Translations under genes and position numbers: made by a program | The notes under the pieces: model-generated | Told to the model about the DNA's origin: nothing | Databases searched by the model: none | The model's input: the letters and a program-made list of their open reading frames with translations, nothing else | Shown: piece by piece, positions 37,596 through 47,604 of the stretch | Numbering within the stretch: the first letter of the stretch is position 1 | How the letters are laid out: every line of letters starts with the position of its first letter | Assembly (NCBI GenBank): GCA_002720745.1 | Contig: PBJO01000003.1 | Coordinates: forward strand, 6,492-61,110 | Origin: Balneola sp. | GTDB lineage: Bacteria > Bacteroidota > Rhodothermia > Balneolales > Balneolaceae | Direction: 5' to 3' | DNA: 54,619 nucleotides

Positions 37596-38330
37596 CTAGA
37601 TCTGATATTCACTTGCCTTAATAAAATCCAATAACGATTCATCCGTACTGCTTTTCATTTCCTCTATAGTCCCATGCCAACTTAATTTTTTCTGATCCAA
37701 AAACATGACTTTTTCTGCAATCTGTAAAACGCTATGCATATCATGAGTGATTACAATAGATGTTATCTCCAATTGTTCAGACATGTAGATAATTAGATCG
37801 TTGATCTCCTCGGAGGTTTGAGGATCTAAGCCAGATGTAGGCTCATCATACAGTACATACTCCGGCTCTAAAATAATCGCGCGCGCAAGACCAACTCTTT
37901 TTCGCATTCCACCAGATAACGCAGATGTTGGTTTATCCCCAGATCCAATTAAATTTACCATCTCCAGTGCTTTTTCGACTTTTTTTCGAATTTCCAGTTC
38001 ACCTAAATTGGTAAAATAACGAAGCGGAAAGGCCACATTTTCAAAGGTATTAATTGAGTCAAAAAGGGCTCCACCTTGAAACAAAATGCCGAACTTCTGA
38101 CGGATTTTTCGTAGCTCGGCGTAACTCAATTCAAATAGCTTGTAGCCGTCTATTACAACTTCTCCTTTATCAGGATACAATAGGGCATTTAAATGTTTCA
38201 ATAGCACTGATTTCCCACAGCCAGATTTTCCTATAATAGCTAAGGTCTCTCCATCTGAGATGTCAAATTTTATGTTTTCCCAAACAAGATTTTCCCCAAA
38301 AGATTTTGATAAATTTTTTATTTCAATCAT
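37596..38330 (-). CDS. ABC transporter ATPase of the Mla lipid system
   Basis: 244 residues. Walker A GKSGCGKSVLLKHL, Q-loop FGILFQGGALFDSINTFENVAFPL, ABC signature LSGGMRKRVGLARAI, Walker B YVLYDEPTSGLDP and the H-loop VITHD are all intact. The sequence GGALFDSxxxxENVAFPL is typical of MlaF-type ATPases. It powers lipid movement between inner membrane and MlaD. It follows the permease gene by 63 bp. Confidence 0.92.
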   Translation of the reverse strand: MIEIKNLSKSFGENLVWENIKFDISDGETLAIIGKSGCGKSVLLKHLNALLYPDKGEVVIDGYKLFELSYAELRKIRQKFGILFQGGALFDSINTFENVAFPLRYFTNLGELEIRKKVEKALEMVNLIGSGDKPTSALSGGMRKRVGLARAIILEPEYVLYDEPTSGLDPQTSEEINDLIIYMSEQLEITSIVITHDMHSVLQIAEKVMFLDQKKLSWHGTIEEMKSSTDESLLDFIKASEYQI

Positions 38331-38393
38331 CTATATTTACTTATCCATTTAGTGATTCTCTATCGCAAGCGTCTATTCAATTGATATTAATAT

Positions 38394-39131
38394 TTAAAGT
38401 AATAAAGCTGCTAACACAAAATCGGATAGCAACACATAGATACAACTTAGTACGGTAGCCTGAGTTGTAGCATTACCCACCCCTTCTGCACCCCCGCTGG
38501 CATAATATCCCTTAAAGGAGGATATAGAGGTAATTACAAAGCCAAAAACGAAGGACTTAACCACGCCAAAAACTACATCTTCAGGAAAAAAAAACTCTCT
38601 GGCTCCCTGCATAAATTCTGCTGCGGGCAAAATTCCGTCCAAAGAGCCTGCCAATAAACCACCTAAAATCCCTGTCACTGCCGCTATTACATAAAGTACT
38701 GGGAACATAAATATGCCCGACAAGACTCTAGGTATAACTAAAAAAGTAACCGAATTAAACCCCATAGACTCGAGAGCATCTATTTGTTCACTCACTCGCA
38801 TAGTCCCTATTTCTGTAGAAATTCTAGCACCAACTTTACCCGCCAATACTAGGGCTCCAATTACCGCTGCTAGTTCAATGATAATCGATTGACCTACTAT
38901 GGATCCAACTATTGAAGCTGGATAAAAATCAGTATCTAACTGGTAGGCAGTTTGCAAGGTCAGTACTGCTCCAGTAAATACTCCGGTTAACATAATAATG
39001 GGTATGGATTCATACCCAATTTTCACAAATTCTTGAAATAAATTCTTCCGATAGATACTAAATTCCAAAATGGATCGAAGGGCATGATATAGTAAAGTGG
39101 CATATTGCCCAAGTTGACGTATTGCTTCCAT
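38394..39131 (-). CDS. Mla-type ABC transporter permease
   Basis: 245 residues, about five or six helices. MlaE hallmarks include IPIIMLTGVFTGAVLTLQTAYQL, LAGKVGARISTEIGTMRVSEQIDALESMGFN and VKSFVFGFVITSISSFKGYYASGGAEGVGNATT. It forms the membrane part of the phospholipid transporter that maintains outer-membrane asymmetry. First gene of the set, divergent from porQ over a 61-bp spacer. Confidence 0.93.
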   Translation of the reverse strand: MEAIRQLGQYATLLYHALRSILEFSIYRKNLFQEFVKIGYESIPIIMLTGVFTGAVLTLQTAYQLDTDFYPASIVGSIVGQSIIIELAAVIGALVLAGKVGARISTEIGTMRVSEQIDALESMGFNSVTFLVIPRVLSGIFMFPVLYVIAAVTGILGGLLAGSLDGILPAAEFMQGAREFFFPEDVVFGVVKSFVFGFVITSISSFKGYYASGGAEGVGNATTQATVLSCIYVLLSDFVLAALLL

Positions 39132-39192
39132 AATTCGGTTCTACGGTTAACCATTCAAATAGTTATATTACAAAAGATTTTTGCAAATTGTC

Positions 39193-40218
39193 ATGTTCAT
39201 CACCATGCTTTTGACCTTTATCAGTCGCCGATTATTATCCGTTATACTGCTTTTTTCTTTAGGATGGGCAGTACCAAATTATATTCATGCGCAAGTACTT
39301 TCAAGTGAAATTTTTCGGTTTTTACGAATTTCAACCTCTGCTCAGATGGCCGGCATGGGGGGAAATCATGTGGGGCTATGGAATGCAGACGGTTCAGCAT
39401 TTTTTGCCAATCCAGCCTACTTATCGCCCAGCGATCATGGATCAGCATCCTTAAGTTTTGTGAATTATTTTGCAGATGCGCGCTACAGCAACCTGCATTA
39501 TGCATATGATCTGGAGGAATTAGGTACTATAGCAGCAGGGGTACAATATGCTAGCTATGGAGATATGAGGCGATTCGATGAATTCGGAGTGGATCTTGGC
39601 AGCTTTAATGCTGGTGACTATGTGACACAAATTAGCCTAAGCAGGAGACTTTATCCAACGGTTCATAGTGGCTTTAGTATTCAATGGCTACACTCCTCCT
39701 TAGATCATTTCAACGCTTCTGCTTTTGCATTCTCAGGCGGGCTCATCTATACTCACCCCAAAAGGATATTAGCTGCAGGAATCACTTTTCAACATTTAGG
39801 TTGGGTATATAATAATTACCTGAATTCTGAAGAAAAACTACCCATAAATATTGGTTTAGGCATTTCATTTAAGCCTGAATATTTCCCCTTTCTGTTGGCT
39901 CTTACCTTTAACGATTTACACCGCTGGGAATTACCCGTTTTGGGAGACGAAAATCCTCGAGCAATCAATCATCTCTTTCGTCACCTGCAGCTAGGAGGGG
40001 AGGCTACTATTGGAAAACATACATATTTACGTTGGGGTTATAGTCCCTATCAATATGAGCAAACAGAAACAGGAAGGGCCATTGATTTAGCTGGAACTAG
40101 TATTGGTTTAGGTATTGTAATTCAAGAATATCAATTCGATATCAGCAAACAATCTTACAGTAAAATGGGCGGGATTGTTCAAGTTAGCTTCCAACGTATC
40201 CGAGCTAAAGGCAATTAA
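39193..40218 (+). CDS. porQ: Type IX secretion system protein PorQ
   Basis: About 341 residues. The signal sequence ends near YIHAQ. PorQ features are FRFLRISTSAQMAGMGGNHVGLWNADGSAFFANPAYLS and an alternating barrel pattern to the C-terminus. PorQ/PorV-like proteins are outer-membrane barrels; PorQ is reported with PorU/PorV/PorZ in the attachment complex of type IX secretion. No other T9SS gene lies here. Start is uncertain: TTG 39181, ATG 39193 and ATG 39205 are all in frame, and no clear ribosome binding site decides. Divergent from the Mla permease gene. Confidence 0.82.
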   Translation: MFITMLLTFISRRLLSVILLFSLGWAVPNYIHAQVLSSEIFRFLRISTSAQMAGMGGNHVGLWNADGSAFFANPAYLSPSDHGSASLSFVNYFADARYSNLHYAYDLEELGTIAAGVQYASYGDMRRFDEFGVDLGSFNAGDYVTQISLSRRLYPTVHSGFSIQWLHSSLDHFNASAFAFSGGLIYTHPKRILAAGITFQHLGWVYNNYLNSEEKLPINIGLGISFKPEYFPFLLALTFNDLHRWELPVLGDENPRAINHLFRHLQLGGEATIGKHTYLRWGYSPYQYEQTETGRAIDLAGTSIGLGIVIQEYQFDISKQSYSKMGGIVQVSFQRIRAKGN

Positions 40219-40435
40219 ATTTTTATAGAGATGAATAATTCTGCAAGAAAAAGTAATCGTCTAAACCAGTCAGCACTCAAACGGTATAAAATTTCAAATA
40301 TTGCTATTTTATATTATTAAAGAATATATGCCTACTCTATGGCAATCAAAATAAACCTAAAAAAGAGGTTCTGAGTAAATATTTAGTGTAACATGCCACT
40401 ATTACTCTCAACATTCACTCCACTCATACTCAATT

Positions 40436-41611
40436 ATGATTAGATATTTCACAGCCGGAGAATCACATGGACCAACCCTCACAGGAATAATTGAAGGAGT
40501 GCCCGCAGGCTTACAAATTAAAGAAGCTGATATCGCAGAGCATTTAGCTCGCCGTCAAAAAGGGTATGGTAGAGGTGGAAGGATGGCTTGGGAAAAGGAT
40601 ATAGCACGTATAGATTCGGGAGTTCGTTTTGGTAAAACCATGGGCGGACCAATTGCTATGGTCATTCAAAATAGAGCATTTAAAAAAGATAAAGCAGATT
40701 GGCCTGTAGTCATGAATAAAGAAGTAGAGGCCAAAGGTATAGAAAAAATAACCCTCCCTCGTCCCGGACATGCTGACCTAGTTGGGGCTCAAAAATTTCG
40801 ATTCAATGATATTCGTCCAGTAATAGAACGTTCTAGCGCCCGTGAAACAAGTATGCGAGTGGCTTGTGGATCAGTTGCCCGACAATTTTTAAAACAATTC
40901 GGCATCGAAATCGGAGGACATGTGCTCAGAATAGGAGCGGCTGGATACAACGACTGGGATCAAATCAGAGAAAAAACTGCTAGCTTTATGGAAAGTGGTG
41001 CTGAATCTTTGTACCGAGCTGCCGATTTATCAGAAGTTCGATGCTTAGATGCCAAACTAACAAGACAGATGGTGAACGAAATTAAAACCTATCGCAAAGC
41101 AGGCTCATCACTAGGAGGTGTTTATGAAGTAATTGTTACCGGAGTGCCGGTCGGTTTAGGTAGCTATACTCATTGGGATAGAAAAATCGATGGGAAATTA
41201 GCCCAGGCTGTCCTAAGTACGCAAGCGATGAAAGGAGTTGAAATTGGATTAGGCTTCGAATCGGGAACTCGACCAGGGCACCAAGTCCATGACGAAATAA
41301 TTCATACAGGAACACGTTTTTCTCGAAGCACCAACCGCTCTGGCGGTATTGAAGGCGGAATGACAACTGGTGAGCCCATTATTATTCGAGGTGTCATGAA
41401 ACCAATCCCCACCATGCTCAATCCACTACAAACCGTTGATATGCATAGTCTAGAGCAAACTGAAACCCGCTATGAACGATCCGATGTATGTGCTATACCA
41501 AGAGCGATCATAGTCGCTGAAAGCGTAATTGCACCTGTCATTGCGAATGCATTTCTTAAGAAATTCGGAGGTGATTCTATCAGCGAAATCCAAGAACGTT
41601 ACTCCACCTAA
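40436..41611 (+). CDS. aroC: Chorismate synthase
   Basis: 391 residues, slightly long. Signatures in order: FTAGESHGPTLTGIIEGVPAGL, RRQKGYGRGGRM, RPGHADLVGAQKF, RSSARETSMRVACG, and SGGIEGGMTTGEPI, with RSDVCAIPRA near the C-terminus. It eliminates phosphate from EPSP to give chorismate, needing reduced flavin. The LysM/RlpA-like gene follows within 5 bp. The 217 bp upstream hold its promoter and no recognisable gene. Confidence 0.96.
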   Translation: MIRYFTAGESHGPTLTGIIEGVPAGLQIKEADIAEHLARRQKGYGRGGRMAWEKDIARIDSGVRFGKTMGGPIAMVIQNRAFKKDKADWPVVMNKEVEAKGIEKITLPRPGHADLVGAQKFRFNDIRPVIERSSARETSMRVACGSVARQFLKQFGIEIGGHVLRIGAAGYNDWDQIREKTASFMESGAESLYRAADLSEVRCLDAKLTRQMVNEIKTYRKAGSSLGGVYEVIVTGVPVGLGSYTHWDRKIDGKLAQAVLSTQAMKGVEIGLGFESGTRPGHQVHDEIIHTGTRFSRSTNRSGGIEGGMTTGEPIIIRGVMKPIPTMLNPLQTVDMHSLEQTETRYERSDVCAIPRAIIVAESVIAPVIANAFLKKFGGDSISEIQERYST

Positions 41612-41615
41612 GTTT

Positions 41616-42725
41616 GTGAAAAAAGTATTTTCTACCAATATAATCCGATCCATGGCTGTATCTGCTTCATTAATTTTTACAGGGATTTGGCTCATTTTTC
41701 TTCGGGTCAATGTAGTTTTTGCGCAATCGCAGCAGGGTGGAGAGGAACAAAATATTCAACTCGAACAAAAAACAAGTTATCAGGAGTATGAGGTAGAAGG
41801 AGGAGAAACACTTTATAGTATATCCAAAAGTTTAGGTGTACAAATAGAAGAATTGAAGGATTGGAACGATCTAACTGGCAATATAATTTCTGTTGGGCAG
41901 ATTCTACGCTACAAATCTCTCAATTCACCTTCATCGACCAGTAAAAGAGAAAAGCAAGCGTCAGAAACAGGAACATCGATTATTCGCTCAAATAATATTG
42001 AAACAACTGAGTTTTATATTGTAAAAAGCGGAGACAATCTCATTCGTATAGCTGAAGCACACGATATGAGTGTCAACGAACTAAAGAATTTAAATGAATT
42101 AAATTCTGATTTTATACGGGTTGGACAGCGTCTTACGGTAAAAAAAGTGGTTGACAGTGTTGCTCCGGTAGCAGCAAATTTCGAAGATGGCTCTACACCA
42201 CAAGGCGCTTTTCTCATTTATACCCTACCTCTAAACTTACACATAGATAGTCTACTCATAAACTTTCAAATGAGTAGAAAGGAATTGGCCTATTTGAATC
42301 CAGATGTAGATATCAACCGTCTAAATCCAGGTCAAAAAATTACCATACTAGCCCCTCCTTCCAGAAATTATGATAATCCTTATACTAAATCAGCCTTTAT
42401 CATAGATATTGGCCAAGTGGAAATAAGTGTATATAAAAGGTCCGATAGAGCAAAGACCACTACTACCGGTGAGCTTTATAATCCTGAAGAACTTACCGCT
42501 GCGCATGCAAATATACGCTTAGGACAGGTGTTATATGTTAAAAACCCCATGAATGACCGTGGCATTTATGTTCGCATTAACGACAGAACCACAGAAAATG
42601 TCCTGCAGCTTTCTAACTTAGCGCATCAGTTGCTAGGATATGGTGACCGAATCCCTAACCCAAATACCGAATCGGTTATTTCAAATGCTAAGATGGCTCG
42701 CATTTTCACATTAGAGGAGCTCTAG
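41616..42725 (+). CDS. LysM-domain protein with C-terminal RlpA-like double-psi barrel
   Basis: From GTG 41616 the protein has 369 residues with a signal sequence ending FAQ. A longer reading frame starting at 41529 would overlap aroC and is rejected; ATG 41652 is also possible. Two clear LysM domains follow (YEVEGGETLYSISKSLGV to GQILRYK, and FYIVKSGDNLIRIAEAHDM to GQRLTV), then a weaker third (DSLLINFQMSRKELAYLNPD). The C-terminal domain reads VYKRSDRAKTTTTGELYNPEELTAAH and LYVKNPMNDRGIYVRINDRT, an RlpA-like barrel with the RINDR catalytic-Asp motif. Likely a cell-wall binding, possibly lytic, envelope protein near the septum. Confidence 0.82.
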   Translation: MKKVFSTNIIRSMAVSASLIFTGIWLIFLRVNVVFAQSQQGGEEQNIQLEQKTSYQEYEVEGGETLYSISKSLGVQIEELKDWNDLTGNIISVGQILRYKSLNSPSSTSKREKQASETGTSIIRSNNIETTEFYIVKSGDNLIRIAEAHDMSVNELKNLNELNSDFIRVGQRLTVKKVVDSVAPVAANFEDGSTPQGAFLIYTLPLNLHIDSLLINFQMSRKELAYLNPDVDINRLNPGQKITILAPPSRNYDNPYTKSAFIIDIGQVEISVYKRSDRAKTTTTGELYNPEELTAAHANIRLGQVLYVKNPMNDRGIYVRINDRTTENVLQLSNLAHQLLGYGDRIPNPNTESVISNAKMARIFTLEEL

Positions 42726-43471
42726 TGAAACAAAAAGTGTACACATCGCCCACACATCGCTATCATGAACTGACTAAGGGCCTTTTGTTCAGTTTTTTAG
42801 CTGCTCTTCCTCTGTTCATCATCTATGAGGTACTCATTCTCCTTACAGCACCTACGACTGAGATAATAGTTCGCATTAGTGTCGATTTATGGTTTAAACA
42901 GTTGTTACAACTCATTGGTTTAGATACACTTAATATTAGTCTACTTTTAGTACTGATAGTTGGAATATTTATTTTAATTCACAAACGTGTGGAGTTAAAT
43001 GAACTAAGACTAGGTTACTTTGGTGTAATGTTAGTTGAATCAACCTTATGGGCTATATTAGTAGCTTTAGTAAGCTTATCATTAACTAATTGGATATTAA
43101 CCGGTATAGCGGAACTATCGAGCGAATCGGCTGTACAATTATCATATATTCAAATGCTTACGCTCTCATTAGGTGCCGGTTTATACGAAGAACTTTTTTT
43201 TAGGGTTCTATTAGTGAGTCTATTTATATGGATTTTTAGTAAATGGTTTGGCACTAAATCGTGGGCTAGCTATACTTCAGCCATACTTTTATCTGCAGTA
43301 CTCTTTAGTGCGACACATTATACAGGCAATATGGGCGACCCCTTTACCATAAGCTCATTTTTGTTTAGGTTTCAATTCGGAGTTATTCTTAATGGAATTT
43401 ATGTTTGGCGGGGGTTTGGAGTTGCAGCTTGGACCCATGCTTTATATGATATGATAGTTATTACTTTTTAG
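42725..43471 (+). CDS. CPBP-family intramembrane metalloprotease
   Basis: 248 residues with about eight helices. A GTG start at 42725 overlaps the previous stop by one base and has GAGGAG at 42714-42719 as ribosome binding site. The CPBP (Abi/CAAX protease) motifs are GLYEELFFRVLL (EExxxR) and SATHYTGNM, with a third block WRGFGVAAWTHALYD. Members cleave within membranes; the bacterial substrates are mostly unknown. Coupled to the LysM/RlpA-like gene, which may point to an envelope role. Confidence 0.85.
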   Translation: MKQKVYTSPTHRYHELTKGLLFSFLAALPLFIIYEVLILLTAPTTEIIVRISVDLWFKQLLQLIGLDTLNISLLLVLIVGIFILIHKRVELNELRLGYFGVMLVESTLWAILVALVSLSLTNWILTGIAELSSESAVQLSYIQMLTLSLGAGLYEELFFRVLLVSLFIWIFSKWFGTKSWASYTSAILLSAVLFSATHYTGNMGDPFTISSFLFRFQFGVILNGIYVWRGFGVAAWTHALYDMIVITF

Positions 43472-43610
43472 GGCGCTTAAATTAATTGACATCTCAAAAT
43501 TAATGAAATTAGTACAGTTAGATAAATTAATTTAAGTCAAGAAGAAAAATCCGTAGTTTAATTTATATATTAGAAAAAACAGATATCTAGTAATAGATAA
43601 TGAGGTCGAA

Positions 43611-44177
43611 TTGAGTAAAAGAAAACTTGACAAGCAGCAGGCATTTAACGAGGAAATTCTTCCTCACTTAGATTCTTTGTACAATTTTGCGCTTCGTTTA
43701 ACAACTGATCCTAGTGATTCAGAGGATCTAGTACAAGATACGATTGTTAAAGCTTTTCGATTTTTTGATAGCTATGAGAAAGGAACCAATGCAAAGGCAT
43801 GGTTATTTCGGATACTTAAAAACTCTTTCATTAATAACTATCGCCGAAATTTAAAAAAGCCACAAGAAGTCGACTATGAAGAGGTTGCGGCATTCTACGA
43901 AAATGTTCGTGCTGAGCGTACAGAAACAACTGATTTAGAGCATTTGATTTTTCGTGATAAAATGGATGATCGATTTTCTAAAGCCCTCTCAAAACTTCCT
44001 GAAGATTTCCGTACGGTAGTGCTACTGTGTGATGTAGATGGATTCACCTATGAAGAAATATCCAATATGCTAGATGTACCTATTGGAACTATTCGTTCTC
44101 GATTACATAGGGGTAGAAATTTATTAAAAACAGAATTATACGAGCACGCCAAAAAACACGGATATACTGACGATTAA
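43611..44177 (+). CDS. ECF-type RNA polymerase sigma factor
   Basis: 188 residues from a TTG start with GAGG six bases upstream; ATG at 43600 is out of frame. Region 2 reads LYNFALRLTTDPSDSEDLVQDTIVKAFRFFDSYEKGTNAKAWLFRILKN and region 4 reads DGFTYEEISNMLDVPIGTIRSRLHRGRNLL. This is a SigE/SigR-like extracytoplasmic-function sigma factor. No anti-sigma gene is next to it; the gene to its right is convergent. It may be autoregulated, but I cannot assign its promoter. Confidence 0.92.
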   Translation: MSKRKLDKQQAFNEEILPHLDSLYNFALRLTTDPSDSEDLVQDTIVKAFRFFDSYEKGTNAKAWLFRILKNSFINNYRRNLKKPQEVDYEEVAAFYENVRAERTETTDLEHLIFRDKMDDRFSKALSKLPEDFRTVVLLCDVDGFTYEEISNMLDVPIGTIRSRLHRGRNLLKTELYEHAKKHGYTDD

Positions 44178-44267
44178 TCTCGTCATAGAAGAACACGAGT
44201 ATAAAAGAATGAATAACTCTTTTCAGTCATATACTTTAGTATTTAAATATTTTTGTAGACGGCTAAA

Positions 44268-45617
44268 TCAGTACATATTTAACCGAATTTGCATAGTTGT
44301 ACCCACTCCAACTTCACTTTTAGCGACTATTAACTCTCCCCCATGATATTCATCAATAATTCGCTTTGCCAAATTTAGTCCTAAGCCCCAACCTCTCTTC
44401 TTTGTAGAATAACCGGGTCTAAATATATTCTTCTTAGTAGTTGCATCCATACCAATCCCAGTATCTTCGACTTCAATAAATAATCTATTATTTCCCATAT
44501 AACTACGAACAGTGATTCCTAGCTTTTTAGAATTATGAGCCGTCTGTAAAGCATCCATCGCATTTTTCATAAGATTCTCTATTGCCCACTGCAATAATTC
44601 TGGATTTAATTTTATTAACCCATTTGCCCTTAGATCGGTTTCAATGTGCACTCCCTCAGAAATTTTAGGTAATCTCCTCTCCATGTATTTGATCGCCTCA
44701 TCCAATACAGATGCAAATTCTAGTAACTGTAATTCAGGCTTAGATCCAATTTTTCCAAATCTTTCAGCTACCCCCTTTAGGCGGTATACATCCTTTTCAA
44801 TTTCATTTAAGACTGTATGTTGTTCTAGATGCTTGGGTAAATCGTCGCGAAATAAATGTAGCCAACCGAGTAGACTAGATATAGGAGTTCCTAATTGGTG
44901 GGCGGCCTCTTTTGCCATACCCACCCACAGGTTAGATTGTTCCATTCGGGTAATACTTAACAAACTCGTATACCCAATAAAAAAGAGCAGTAGGATCACC
45001 AAAATTTGAATGGCTGGAACATAACGTAGAACTTGTACAACTGTACTCTCACCATAATATACAAATTGACGAAGAGCGTCTTCTCCTTCACCTACTATTA
45101 TGGGAATGGGGGGGTTCATATTTTTTAATTTATTGATATAATTAAGGCGTTTTTCGTCAGTTTCAATATTCGCACTTCGCACATTTCTAAAGCTATATTC
45201 AAGTACTGCCCCCCCTTTTTCATCAAGTAATATATATTCAAGAGGACGATCGTTATCATCCACCAAAACCGCAGGTAACTTAAAATTACCCCTGTTGTCT
45301 AAAATAAATTCATCAGTAACAAAGTTCTGCATACTACGCATGCCCTCAACTTCTACTAACTTCCAAATTAGGCTGTCGGCTATATCTTCTTGGGATTCTA
45401 ACTCAGCAATCACGTTTAGAAGTAGACGGCTAGACTCCTGATGAATAGGCAGCGCATTAAATTCAAGTGCCTTAGCCCATAATTGTACACTGGCTTTTTC
45501 CTGCTCAAGTATTCTATTTATCAGATACTGATTGTAGACCACTGAACCAAGTCCAAGAAAAACCAGCAGTAATACGAGTAACCACTTTGTGGGACCTGTT
45601 CGATCGAATAACTTCAT
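44268..45617 (-). CDS. Sensor histidine kinase without adjacent regulator
   Basis: 449 residues. Two helices (about 11-30 and 200-221) flank a periplasmic domain of roughly 170 residues with no recognised fold. The dimerisation box is GMAKEAAHQLGTPISSLLGWL (H240), a form common in NtrY-like or orphan kinases. The HATPase domain has ENLMKNAMDALQ, EDTGIGMD and RGWGLGLNLAKRI. No response regulator is in reach. It follows clpX on the same strand after 64 bp, so it may be read from the tig-clpP-clpX transcript. Confidence 0.9.
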   Translation of the reverse strand: MKLFDRTGPTKWLLVLLLVFLGLGSVVYNQYLINRILEQEKASVQLWAKALEFNALPIHQESSRLLLNVIAELESQEDIADSLIWKLVEVEGMRSMQNFVTDEFILDNRGNFKLPAVLVDDNDRPLEYILLDEKGGAVLEYSFRNVRSANIETDEKRLNYINKLKNMNPPIPIIVGEGEDALRQFVYYGESTVVQVLRYVPAIQILVILLLFFIGYTSLLSITRMEQSNLWVGMAKEAAHQLGTPISSLLGWLHLFRDDLPKHLEQHTVLNEIEKDVYRLKGVAERFGKIGSKPELQLLEFASVLDEAIKYMERRLPKISEGVHIETDLRANGLIKLNPELLQWAIENLMKNAMDALQTAHNSKKLGITVRSYMGNNRLFIEVEDTGIGMDATTKKNIFRPGYSTKKRGWGLGLNLAKRIIDEYHGGELIVAKSEVGVGTTMQIRLNMY

Positions 45618-45681
45618 ATAACTTATTTAATGAATACAATAAACAGGCTGAAATAATCTAATAATCTTAGACAGACGGTGT

Positions 45682-46935
45682 TTAAGCCGAGGCTTTTTGT
45701 TTTTCATAAATTGGAGGAGCCTGTTTTTCTATGGTTTCACGAGTTATAATACACCGCTTAACTTGCTTCATTGACGGAAGAGTGAACATAATATCGAGCA
45801 TAGAACTTTCCATAATTGATCGAAGTCCACGAGCTCCTGTTTTTCTATCTTTGGCTCTTTCCACGACAGCTTGTAATGCATCATCTTCAAAATCTAACTC
45901 GACATTTTCTAAACTGAATAGCTTTTTATACTGCTTTACCAAAGCATTCTTAGGAGTACTCAAAATATCCATAAGAGCTTCGTCGGATAGTTCATGAAGG
46001 CCACAAATAACAGGTAGACGTCCGATTAATTCTGGTATTAAGCCAAAATGCTGCAGATCCTCGGGCTCGACATGAGTAAAAATTTCTGGATTATCCTTAT
46101 CAAATTTCACTTGCTCCTCTGACCGAAATCCCATTGCAGAAGTAGAAAGACGACGAGCAATAATTTGCTCAAGACCTGCAAAAGCTCCACCGCATATAAA
46201 AAGAATATTGGCTGTATCTAACTGAATAAAACTCTGTTCAGGATGCTTTCTGCCACCTTTTGGGGGGATATTCGCAATCGTTCCTTCTAATATTTTAAGT
46301 AAAGCCTGCTGTACTCCTTCTCCGCTTACATCTCGAGTGATAGAAGGATTATCACTTTTCCTAGCAACCTTATCCACTTCATCAATATAAACAATTCCCC
46401 GCTTTGCACGCTCGACATCATAATCAGCGGCTTGCAATAAATTACTCAAAATACTTTCAACATCCTCACCTACATAACCTGCTTCGGTTAAAACCGTTGC
46501 ATCTGCAATAGTGAATGGTACATCTATGACTTTAGCAAGAGTACGAGCTAATAAGGTCTTCCCACTACCTGTAGGACCTAACAAAGCGATATTACTTTTT
46601 TCGATAGTAGTATCATCATCTTCAGAAAATTCAGCTCCAATTCGCTTATAGTGATTATAAACCGCAACGCTTAAAGTTTTTTTTGCAAATTCTTGACCAA
46701 TAACATACTCGTCGAGTTTTGCCTTAATTTCAATAGGCTTCAAAACGGGATGAAATGATCTTTCACGGCGCTTAGCAAGGGAGGCTAAATCACTTTTAAT
46801 TATGCTGGATGCATCTTCAACACATCGATCGCAGACATACACTCCGGGTCCCGCAACCATACTATTCACCTCTAGGCTAGAGCGCCCACAAAATGAACAA
46901 TTGACGATATCGTTATTCTTCTCTTTATCGCTCAT
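45682..46935 (-). CDS. clpX: ATP-dependent Clp protease ATP-binding subunit ClpX
   Basis: 417 residues. The N-terminal zinc-binding domain has CSFCGRSS and VCDRCVE. Walker [12 protein letters not shown], Walker [10 protein letters not shown], and the pore and sensor regions follow; [23 protein letters not shown] and [13 protein letters not shown] are standard. ClpX unfolds tagged proteins and feeds them to ClpP. 9 bp after clpP on the same strand. Confidence 0.96.
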   Translation of the reverse strand: MSDKEKNNDIVNCSFCGRSSLEVNSMVAGPGVYVCDRCVEDASSIIKSDLASLAKRRERSFHPVLKPIEIKAKLDEYVIGQEFAKKTLSVAVYNHYKRIGAEFSEDDDTTIEKSNIALLGPTGSGKTLLARTLAKVIDVPFTIADATVLTEAGYVGEDVESILSNLLQAADYDVERAKRGIVYIDEVDKVARKSDNPSITRDVSGEGVQQALLKILEGTIANIPPKGGRKHPEQSFIQLDTANILFICGGAFAGLEQIIARRLSTSAMGFRSEEQVKFDKDNPEIFTHVEPEDLQHFGLIPELIGRLPVICGLHELSDEALMDILSTPKNALVKQYKKLFSLENVELDFEDDALQAVVERAKDRKTGARGLRSIMESSMLDIMFTLPSMKQVKRCIITRETIEKQAPPIYEKQKASA

Positions 46936-46944
46936 GAAAAAAAG

Positions 46945-47595
46945 TTATCTTTTAGGATCTAAACGGCTAATTACATTATCAACCAAGCCATAGTTTTTTG
47001 CTTCGTCAGCAGACATCCATTTGTTACGGTCAGAATCTTTGATTACTTCTTCAAGTTTCTTTCCAGAGTGTTCTGCAATGATTTGGCTTAATTCCTGCTT
47101 AATCCGGATTATCTCTTTGGCCTCAATTTCAATATCACTTGCCTGTCCCTGAACTCCACCAAGTGGTTGATGAATCATAACTCTTGCATGCGGTAAACAG
47201 CTACGCTTACTTGCTGTTCCAGCGGTTAACAACACCGCACCCATACTTGCTGCCATTCCCATACATGTGGTAGCCACATCGCATTTTATGTGTTGCATTG
47301 TATCGTAAATTGCTAAACCTGCAGATACAACCCCACCAGGGCTATTGATATACAGATTTATATCTTTTTCTGGGTCTTCTGATTCTAAAAACAAGAGCTG
47401 CGCAACAATAGAGCTGGCAACCATATCATTAATGGGGGAACCTAGAATAATAATCCGATCTTTAAGTAATCGTGAATAAATATCATAAGCCCGCTCTCCT
47501 CTTGAAGTAGTTTCAATAACCATAGGAGCTAAATTGTCTTCAATCGTAGTCATCCCACTATATATAAGTTGTTGATAAATAGGCTGTTTAATCAT
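46945..47595 (-). CDS. clpP: ATP-dependent Clp protease proteolytic subunit
   Basis: 216 residues. Catalytic S117 in [10 protein letters not shown]142 in VMIHQPLGG, and the Asp in the [21 protein letters not shown] region are present, as is [16 protein letters not shown]. It forms the 14-mer peptidase chamber with ClpX. Second gene of tig-clpP-clpX, 9 bp after tig. Confidence 0.96.
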   Translation of the reverse strand: MIKQPIYQQLIYSGMTTIEDNLAPMVIETTSRGERAYDIYSRLLKDRIIILGSPINDMVASSIVAQLLFLESEDPEKDINLYINSPGGVVSAGLAIYDTMQHIKCDVATTCMGMAASMGAVLLTAGTASKRSCLPHARVMIHQPLGGVQGQASDIEIEAKEIIRIKQELSQIIAEHSGKKLEEVIKDSDRNKWMSADEAKNYGLVDNVISRLDPKR

Positions 47596-47604
47596 GGTTT
47601 ACTT

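Noticed and set aside
40231-40320. Possible 29-codon peptide upstream of aroC
   Set aside because: Too short and without a ribosome binding site or recognisable composition; the region is better read as leader and promoter.
41529-41615. Longer start for the LysM/RlpA-like protein
   Set aside because: It would overlap aroC by 83 bp and place a polar leader before the signal peptide.
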